A stretch of 64,000 bases of DNA from Armatimonadota bacterium (lineage in GTDB: Bacteria; Armatimonadota; Fimbriimonadia; Fimbriimonadales; Fimbriimonadaceae): assembly GCA_018268355.1 (NCBI GenBank), contig JAFDWR010000001.1:573306-637305 (forward strand), given 5' to 3'. The position numbers and the translations under genes are program-made. Below, in pieces: positions 59,475 to 64,000 of this stretch (within the stretch, counting starts at the first letter, position 1; each line of letters opens with the position of its first letter). The notes below the pieces were generated by a model, which was given only the letters and a program-made list of their open reading frames with translations, made no database searches and was not told where the DNA came from.

Positions 59475-61316
59475 CTATTGTCGATAGAAGAAGCCCTTGT
59501 CTTTCCATGCGCTTCGCAGCATCACGGGGCTTCGAGGAAGCATGAGGTCGACGAGTGGCGTGGAGGTGAGTCCGCGCTCCTTGATCCGGCCGTCGTAGTT
59601 CATCTCCATGGGCAAGCTCCATACGACCATGGCTTCGTCCTTCGAGATGATCGTGCCGTTGATCTTCACGCCGCCCGTGCCGGTGCCGATGTTTCCACCG
59701 CCAACGAAGTTGGTGTACATTACCGCGTCGATCTGGCCAACGCCGCTCGAGAGCGAGTTGATGTACGCATCGCCATAGACGCTCTGATAGCGCTTCATGC
59801 CGGTGCTGTCGGTTTCGTTGGCGTTGTACGGCGGGATCCAGTTGCCATTGTCGTCGTAGCGGCCCTTGGTGAAGGGCGGCGACATGTACTGCAGCGGATA
59901 GGTCGCAGTGAACGTGGACGTGTTGCCCATGATCACGCTACCGCGGGCCGCCAGTCCGAGCATGTCGGCCTTTTCGTTCGCGCGGTCGATCGTCGTCTTG
60001 TTCGACCCCCGGAAATCCGGCGGAGTGGAATAGATGATCGAGCCGACGATGTGGATGTTTCGACCCGTGTAGATCGTGCCTTGGCCGCGTACCCATCCCT
60101 TGATGACCGCATCCTGCGTGATTGTCACCGGGCCATGGATACGAATCGGATTGGCCTGGGTGCCGATGAGGGTGACCGAGCCGGTGATGTTTCCGTTTGT
60201 GCTCAAGCGGGTGTAGGCCGAGCCGTTCCAGGTTTCCACCCAGGCACCTTGGCCGTAAAACGCATTCGCGGTTCCATCGGCATAGGTGGCCTTGTTGTCG
60301 ACGTAAGTCGAGCTCAGGTTCTGGTAGTAAGCAAGGTCGCTCAGGTCAGGCATGATGAGCTCTTCGCTGGGCGTCGTGTCGAGCATGGTCGTTGTTGCGG
60401 TTTGTCCAGTGCTCGTTCGTTCCCAAGCTCGATTGCCTCCTGCGTCAGAAGCAATCGCGCCGTCGAGGCGACCGTTCAAGACGGTGCCCTGGCTGGCATA
60501 GATGTCATCTTTCCAGGAATCGTAATCGGTGGTTCCCTTTGCACCCATCGTGCCCGAGACATAGCCCTGGCGGCTTCGAGGGTCATTTCCGTGCGCCGCA
60601 ATGTAGGCGGCGTCGGTCTGCTTCACCGGGAGACCATTGATGACGCCCTCTGCGGCGGGCGAAAGCTTCTCATTCATCGAGGCGATGATGCTTCCGTTGA
60701 TGGTCGGGCTACCGTTGGTGATCGTGAAGTTTCCATTGGCGCGCATGTCGCCGTTCACGGCAAGGGTGGTTTCGGAGAAACCATCCATCCAACCGTAGTT
60801 GTTCACGAAGTAGGTGTAGTCAAAGACCTTGGATCGCGAGAGCTGGTAGCTCGACGTGACGTCGATGACCTTCTGCGGGTCGTTGACGTCGATCGTGCCA
60901 TTGTTATTGAGGTCGATCCAACCCACCGCCCGGATCGTGATGATGCGGGTGTAGGTGTCGGGGGTGCTGACCGAGATGACGCCTGCCGAGAACCTGCCCA
61001 CGCCAGGAAGCGTTCCCGCGATGGTCGCCGCAGGGTTGTTCTCGGTGCATCCTGCCACCGATGCATCGAACGTCGTGAATCGCTGCGACGACTTGAACGG
61101 CCTCCAAAGGCTGCGGAGCACCATCTGGACGCCGGCCTCACAAAGGTGCGTGGTCTGGATGTCGAGCGTTTGACGCCGCGACGTCCGGAAGACCTGGGTC
61201 GCCGAGTTCATATAGACGATGCCCGCGACCGAGACGATCGAGAGCACGATAAAGGTCGTGATGAGGGCGGCACCACGCTTTGTCGTTCGTCGTTGAAGTT
61301 GTCGTCGTTGTTTCAT
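59475..61316 (-). CDS. PilX-like / DUF4900-type pilus-associated protein with an EF-hand loop
   Basis: 613 residues. The basic start and single membrane helix (TKRGAALITTFIVLSIVSVAGIVYMNSATQVFRTSRRQ) match PilX-type proteins. Residues 135-146 (DLNNNGTIDVND) fit the EF-hand/dockerin calcium loop D-x-N-x-N-G-x-I-D-x-x-D. Residues 160-560 are repetitive strands and Asn/Gly turns (AVNGDMRANGNFTITNGS, INGSIIA, GRNIHIVGSIIYST), as in DUF4900/PilX proteins that form extracellular beta solenoids. It is probably a large pilus-tip or minor component. ATG at 61316 matches the start of the basic N-terminus. It follows the PilW-like gene by seven bases. Confidence 0.75.
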   Translation of the reverse strand: MKQRRQLQRRTTKRGAALITTFIVLSIVSVAGIVYMNSATQVFRTSRRQTLDIQTTHLCEAGVQMVLRSLWRPFKSSQRFTTFDASVAGCTENNPAATIAGTLPGVGRFSAGVISVSTPDTYTRIITIRAVGWIDLNNNGTIDVNDPQKVIDVTSSYQLSRSKVFDYTYFVNNYGWMDGFSETTLAVNGDMRANGNFTITNGSPTINGSIIASMNEKLSPAAEGVINGLPVKQTDAAYIAAHGNDPRSRQGYVSGTMGAKGTTDYDSWKDDIYASQGTVLNGRLDGAIASDAGGNRAWERTSTGQTATTTMLDTTPSEELIMPDLSDLAYYQNLSSTYVDNKATYADGTANAFYGQGAWVETWNGSAYTRLSTNGNITGSVTLIGTQANPIRIHGPVTITQDAVIKGWVRGQGTIYTGRNIHIVGSIIYSTPPDFRGSNKTTIDRANEKADMLGLAARGSVIMGNTSTFTATYPLQYMSPPFTKGRYDDNGNWIPPYNANETDSTGMKRYQSVYGDAYINSLSSGVGQIDAVMYTNFVGGGNIGTGTGGVKINGTIISKDEAMVVWSLPMEMNYDGRIKERGLTSTPLVDLMLPRSPVMLRSAWKDKGFFYRQ

Positions 61317-61323
61317 CGTCGTT

Positions 61324-61905
61324 TCACCGGTAAAGGTCGGGAATGTTGCGAAGGAAGATGGTCTCTCTCGAGCGATTGGTGACAATCTGGCCACGGTCAA
61401 CGTTGGCTCGGGTCACGAGCATTAGGTTGATGGACCGGGTCACGGTGCCGCTTCCGGGGACGAAGGGTCGATACGCCGCATTGGAGGCGCGAGGGTCGGT
61501 CAAGATGACGTTGTTGCAGAGCGTCATGCTATAGCCCGTGCCGTACATCACGCACCGGCCGTCGTTCGTGATTTCGATTCGGCGCGAGATGCCGTCCCAG
61601 GTCATTGGGATCACGTAGCCGCCGCCTGCCGTGTACTGGGGCAACCGGTAGGTGACGCCGCGTCCGTCGGCATCGACGGTAACCGCCATCGCCTCGCGAA
61701 TTTCCTTACTGATGGTACGAACCGCCGCCTGGCTCGCCCACTCAACGTCAATTCGGCCTTGGCCGCGAGTCCAGCTCACGAGTCCAAAGACCAAAAGGCT
61801 CAGCGCGGCTAGCATGACCACCGAGGTCATCCCCACGCTGAACATCGTCTCGACGAGGGTCACACCTCGTCTCGTCCGGTTTTTGAGGGCTCTGCGTTGC
61901 TTCAT
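61324..61905 (-). CDS. PilW-like minor pseudopilin
   Basis: 193 residues. The prepilin leader KQRRALKNRTRRG is followed by VTLVETMFSVGMTSVVMLAALSLLVFGLVSW, the hydrophobic helix with Glu at +5 and Gly before the cleavage site. The rest is a globular head with many strands (ISRRIEITNDGRCVMYG). PilW-type proteins form the pilus tip complex with PilV and PilX. The start ATG overlaps the PilV-like stop (ATGA) and the next gene follows after seven bases, so PilV, PilW and PilX genes are one operon. Confidence 0.85.
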   Translation of the reverse strand: MKQRRALKNRTRRGVTLVETMFSVGMTSVVMLAALSLLVFGLVSWTRGQGRIDVEWASQAAVRTISKEIREAMAVTVDADGRGVTYRLPQYTAGGGYVIPMTWDGISRRIEITNDGRCVMYGTGYSMTLCNNVILTDPRASNAAYRPFVPGSGTVTRSINLMLVTRANVDRGQIVTNRSRETIFLRNIPDLYR

Positions 61906-62354
61906 AGGTTGGCTACCAACGTGCCGACGGTCACGGTTTGGGTGCCCCGGCGTTCGTTCCATTGCACGGTGACGGTCACCCGGCGAAGATCCAGGTCGAC
62001 TTGTTCGATCTTCACGGTTCCAACACCTGCGTTGAGGTTCGAGCTGACGCTGTCATTGTTCGAAGCGTCCGAAAGGGTGAAAGCGTAGGTGTTCGCGGCG
62101 ACGGTGGTGGTGCTATCGATCAGACCGGCGGCCAGGAGGCGCGACGGCGTGAGATTGGCGTAACCGGTTCCACGAATGGCTTCAAGTTGCTTTTGTGCGA
62201 GTCCCGTCGCGATGTTGTTGATCTGGGCGCGGGCTCGGGCCGTCGATGCGGCGGGCAGGCTGGCAACGACAACAGAGGCACCTGCCGCAAGGAGAAAAAC
62301 GGCAAAAAGGATCTCGATCAGCGAGTATCCCAGGCGTCGGCGTCGGCTCTTCAT
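61902..62354 (-). CDS. PilV-like minor pseudopilin
   Basis: 150 residues. Leader MKSRRRRLG, then YSLIEILFAVFLLAAGASVVVASLPAA, with Gly at -1 and Glu at +5. The head contains QINNIATGLAQKQLEAIRGTGYANLTPSRL and a short C-terminal sheet (VTVQWNERRGTQTVTVGTLVANL), the usual PilV/PulI size. ATG at 62354 starts the leader. It overlaps the PilW-like gene by four bases. A hairpin lies between it and the upstream pilin gene. Confidence 0.85.
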   Translation of the reverse strand: MKSRRRRLGYSLIEILFAVFLLAAGASVVVASLPAASTARARAQINNIATGLAQKQLEAIRGTGYANLTPSRLLAAGLIDSTTTVAANTYAFTLSDASNNDSVSSNLNAGVGTVKIEQVDLDLRRVTVTVQWNERRGTQTVTVGTLVANL

Positions 62355-62380
62355 AGTCTGCACTTTGGTTTTTGTTTGAG

Positions 62381-62405
62381 GGGGTGGACCGAAACGGCCC
62401 ACCCC
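62381..62405 (-). other. Hairpin between the first pilin gene and the PilV-like gene
   Basis: GGGGTGG and CCACCCC pair around an 11-base loop on the minus strand. The 3' flank is A/C rich, not T rich, so it is not a standard terminator. It may slow polymerase or protect the pilin message while letting some transcription into the PilV-like gene. Confidence 0.45.
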
Positions 62406-62432
62406 AAGTGATCACTTGCTGTCCTCGTTGGT

Positions 62433-62795
62433 TTACGGGAGGACGTGGAGGTTCGGCGAGGCCGAGAGGCTGCAGGTCGGGTTGGTACCGACGACGTTCA
62501 CCGTGTAGGTGCCGCTCGACGGGCAAGCCGGAGTGCTCTTCAGGTAGCCGCTCGCACCGGTAAGGTCGGTCATGGCGACCGCTGCACCCGTAGCAAGCTT
62601 CTGATCCATCGCGTACTGCTCCTTAGCAGCGTCGATCTGCTTCAGGTTGGCAATACAAGTGTTGCGTCGGCTGTTTTCACGAGCGCGGATGAAGTTAGGC
62701 ACCGCGATCGCCATCAGGATGCCGATGATCAGCACGACGATCATGATTTCGACAAGCGTAAACGCCTTGTTCTTTCGATTCTTGATAGTTTTCAT
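62433..62795 (-). CDS. Type IV pilin-like protein, copy 1
   Basis: 120 residues. Leader MKTIKNRKNKA, then FTLVEIMIVVLIIGILMAIAVPNFIRARENSRR, the N-methylated helix with Glu at +5. The residue before cleavage is Ala rather than the usual Gly. The C-terminal part has two Cys (PACPSSGTYTV, PTCSLS) that should form the D-loop disulfide, and ends SPNLHVLP. The mature part is identical to copy 3 except Asn for Asp near residue 100. It would be a major or near-major pilus subunit, exported and cleaved by PilD-like peptidase (not in the window). Confidence 0.93.
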   Translation of the reverse strand: MKTIKNRKNKAFTLVEIMIVVLIIGILMAIAVPNFIRARENSRRNTCIANLKQIDAAKEQYAMDQKLATGAAVAMTDLTGASGYLKSTPACPSSGTYTVNVVGTNPTCSLSASPNLHVLP

Positions 62796-62897
62796 TCCGA
62801 AATGTGTCCTCCCACGGACTGGCCTACTAGAGGTCCAAAGGGGGCATTCCACAAGATTGCGAAGTGTCCCCTCGTTATTTGTGCTTGGAATTGGAAA

Positions 62898-63260
62898 TTA
62901 GGGAAGAACGTGAAGATCAGGTGCGGCCGAGAGGCTACACGTCGGGACCGCGCCTGCCGCACCAACGGTATAGGTACCGCCGCCGGGACAAGTCGGGGTC
63001 TGCTTCAGATAGGGCGCGAGATCGGTCATTGTGACCGCCGCTCCGTTCTGCAGCTTCTGATCCATCACGAACTGTTCCTTCGTTGAATCGATCTGCTTCA
63101 GGTTGGCCAAGCACGTGTTGCGCTGGCTGGCCGTCCGAGATCGCATGAAGTTTGGAACCGCCAAGGCAAGCAAGATTCCGATGATCAAGACCACGATCAT
63201 GATCTCGACCAAGGTGAAGGCTCGTGCCCTCGTGTTTCCCGTACTTCGTTTGTTCAACAT
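62898..63260 (-). CDS. Type IV pilin-like protein, copy 2 (diverged)
   Basis: 120 residues. Leader MLNKRSTGNTRARA (Ala at -1), then FTLVEIMIVVLIIGILLALAVPNFMRSRTASQRNTCLANLKQIDSTKEQF. The head differs more from copies 1 and 3: QNGAAVTMTDLAPYLKQTPTCPGGGTYTVGAAGAVPTCSLSAAPDLHVLP. The Cys pair and the LHVLP end are kept. Length is the same. It lies between the near-identical copies 1 and 3, so it may form a different pilus or a heterotypic subunit. Confidence 0.92.
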   Translation of the reverse strand: MLNKRSTGNTRARAFTLVEIMIVVLIIGILLALAVPNFMRSRTASQRNTCLANLKQIDSTKEQFVMDQKLQNGAAVTMTDLAPYLKQTPTCPGGGTYTVGAAGAVPTCSLSAAPDLHVLP

Positions 63261-63347
63261 AATTTCCGCCTCGCTAGCGCTAAATTTCTTCCCGGTCTTT
63301 GGCTTCGATAGACCGGCACAATTACCTGGGTTTCGGTTCTTAGGCAT

Positions 63348-63380
63348 GAAAAGGGGCCCCCGCGAAATCGCTGGGGCCCA
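63348..63380 (-). terminator. Intrinsic terminator of pilin copy 3
   Basis: On the minus strand GGGCCCC and GGGGCCC pair, with GCGA/TCGC inside, followed by four T residues. It is 18 bases after the copy 3 stop, so that pilin is likely made from its own short mRNA. Confidence 0.75.
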
Positions 63381-63397
63381 ACTTCAATCGTGGATCA

Positions 63398-63760
63398 TCA
63401 CGGGAGGACGTGCAGGTTCGGCGAGGCCGAGAGGCTGCAAGTAGGATTCGTTCCGACGACGTCCACCGTGTAGGTGCCGCTCGACGGACAAGCAGGCGTG
63501 CTCTTCAGGTAGCCGCTCGCACCGGTGAGGTCAGTCATCGCGACGGCGGCGCCGGTCGCCAGCTTCTGGTCCATCGCATATTGCTCCTTCGCAGCATCGA
63601 TCTGCTTCAGGTTGGCAATGCACGTGTTGCGCCGGCTGTTCTCTCGGGCCCGGATGAAGTTAGGCACCGCGATCGCCATCAAGATGCCGATGATCAGGAC
63701 GACGATCATGATCTCGACCAAGGTGAAGGCTCGACGACGAAGTTGATTTGACTTGTTCAT
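63398..63760 (-). CDS. Type IV pilin-like protein, copy 3
   Basis: 120 residues. Leader MNKSNQLRRRA, Ala at -1, then the same FTLVEIMIVVLIIGIL helix and head as copy 1. The mature proteins differ by one residue (Asp here, Asn in copy 1, in the strand after GTYTV). By hand count the genes carry about 36 silent codon differences over the same 109 codons, and the stops differ (TGA here, TAA in copy 1). The leader sequence is unrelated. A terminator follows, so it is probably transcribed alone. Confidence 0.93.
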   Translation of the reverse strand: MNKSNQLRRRAFTLVEIMIVVLIIGILMAIAVPNFIRARENSRRNTCIANLKQIDAAKEQYAMDQKLATGAAVAMTDLTGASGYLKSTPACPSSGTYTVDVVGTNPTCSLSASPNLHVLP

Positions 63761-63897
63761 GGTGTTCCCCAAAAGTGGACTCGCAAAGGGCCTCGTTCCC
63801 TGCCCAGGCGCACTCATGAACGGTAGAAATACGGGGGTGGATGATATTTCTGGTGAAATTTTGAGGCTAGACGCAAGATTCTTACATCCCTAAACTC

Positions 63898-63926
63898 GGA
63901 AGGGCCCCTCTTTCGAGAAGCCCTCC
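63898..63926 (-). terminator. Hairpin after the fourth pilin gene, probable terminator
   Basis: On the minus strand GGAGGGCTTCTC pairs with GAGGGGCCCTTCC around a GAAA tetraloop (G-T pairs and one bulge). The T tract is short (TTT after GAG). It lies 35 bases beyond the stop of the fourth pilin. Confidence 0.5.
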
Positions 63927-63960
63927 GATCGCCTTTACCCTCTAGGACAGAAAGTCTGAT

Positions 63961-64000
63961 TTACGGAAGAACGTGCAGGTTCGGCGAGGCCGAGAGGCTG
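63961..64000 (-). CDS. Type IV pilin-like protein, copy 4 (C-terminal end only)
   Basis: The last 40 bases of the window read SLSASPNLHVLP then TAA on the minus strand, matching the C-terminus of pilin copies 1 and 3 exactly. The gene runs out of the window. It shows that the array has at least four members in tandem. Confidence 0.85.
   Translation of the reverse strand, partial: SLSASPNLHVLP

Overview
The window reads as a stretch of chromosome from a free-living, didermic, moderately GC-rich bacterium. There is no phage, plasmid, IS or CRISPR content. The family mix is a short AFTLVE-type pilin array, a very large membrane pyrophosphatase, VPS10/BNR propeller proteins, a fused VKOR-DsbA, an HAD-first beta-oxidation fusion and many proteins without recognised families. 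This fits Armatimonadota, class Fimbriimonadia, but the assignment is an inference; no rRNA or ribosomal protein gene is present to confirm it.

Layout. 1-9.2 kb, plus strand: unrecognised proteins, a YbjQ protein, a TPR protein, then a tightly overlapping run of a lipoprotein sugar dehydrogenase-like propeller, a small c-type cytochrome, a degenerate FAH-family protein, an M16 peptidase and a GAF histidine kinase. 9.1-13.7 kb: a MASE1 histidine kinase, a MacB-like ATPase, a MacA/HlyD-like adaptor lipoprotein and an HNH protein preceded by a 59-codon frame. 14-17.2 kb: a 72-residue protein, a Nif3 protein, an aldo-keto reductase and a membrane zinc-ribbon protein. 17.2-21 kb: EtfA, EtfB and a HAD/enoyl-CoA hydratase fusion (fatty-acid oxidation). 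21.1-24.5 kb: a membrane pyrophosphatase with a domain of about 290 residues inserted in a periplasmic loop. 24.6-24.8 kb: tRNA-Asp and tRNA-Phe. 25-31 kb: a response regulator, a SnoaL-like protein, and a sugar ABC importer lacking its ATPase, divergent from a sialate O-acetylesterase. 30.8-36.4 kb, minus strand: a coupled operon with an HD-GYP protein, an HD pseudoenzyme, a GT39-type glycosyltransferase and a tyrosine recombinase. 36.5-41 kb: an acyl-CoA dehydrogenase, divergent from an ArsR-type regulator fused to a B12-binding module, then a short LeuA, a NIL-domain protein and an acetyl esterase. 41-50.3 kb, plus strand: DsbD, a VPS10-like propeller, RsmG, VKOR-DsbA, MnmA, a YtxH protein and an AI-2E family permease. 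50.3-57.1 kb: an isolated NuoB-NuoI pair, Mfd, a DUF899 protein, RimM and a BMP lipoprotein. 57.1-58.9 kb: an unrecognised protein and SucC. 59-64 kb, minus strand: a type IV pilin locus with four tandem pilin genes (the last cut by the window end), PilV-, PilW- and PilX-like proteins and a lipoprotein.

Themes. Fatty-acid oxidation and its electron outlet are represented by the acyl-CoA dehydrogenase, the HAD/ECH fusion and ETF. Periplasmic disulfide chemistry (DsbD, VKOR-DsbA) matches the cysteine-containing C-terminal ends of the pilins. Gene packing is tight: ATGA and GTGA start/stop overlaps are common, and several convergent pairs share a 4-bp YTAG stop overlap. Many transcription-unit heads have a TANNNT -10 element only 5-9 bases before the start codon and no Shine-Dalgarno, suggesting widespread leaderless mRNAs. 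Start codons were chosen by hand from overlap, Shine-Dalgarno or -10 evidence. Family calls rest on visible motifs only; no database search was run.
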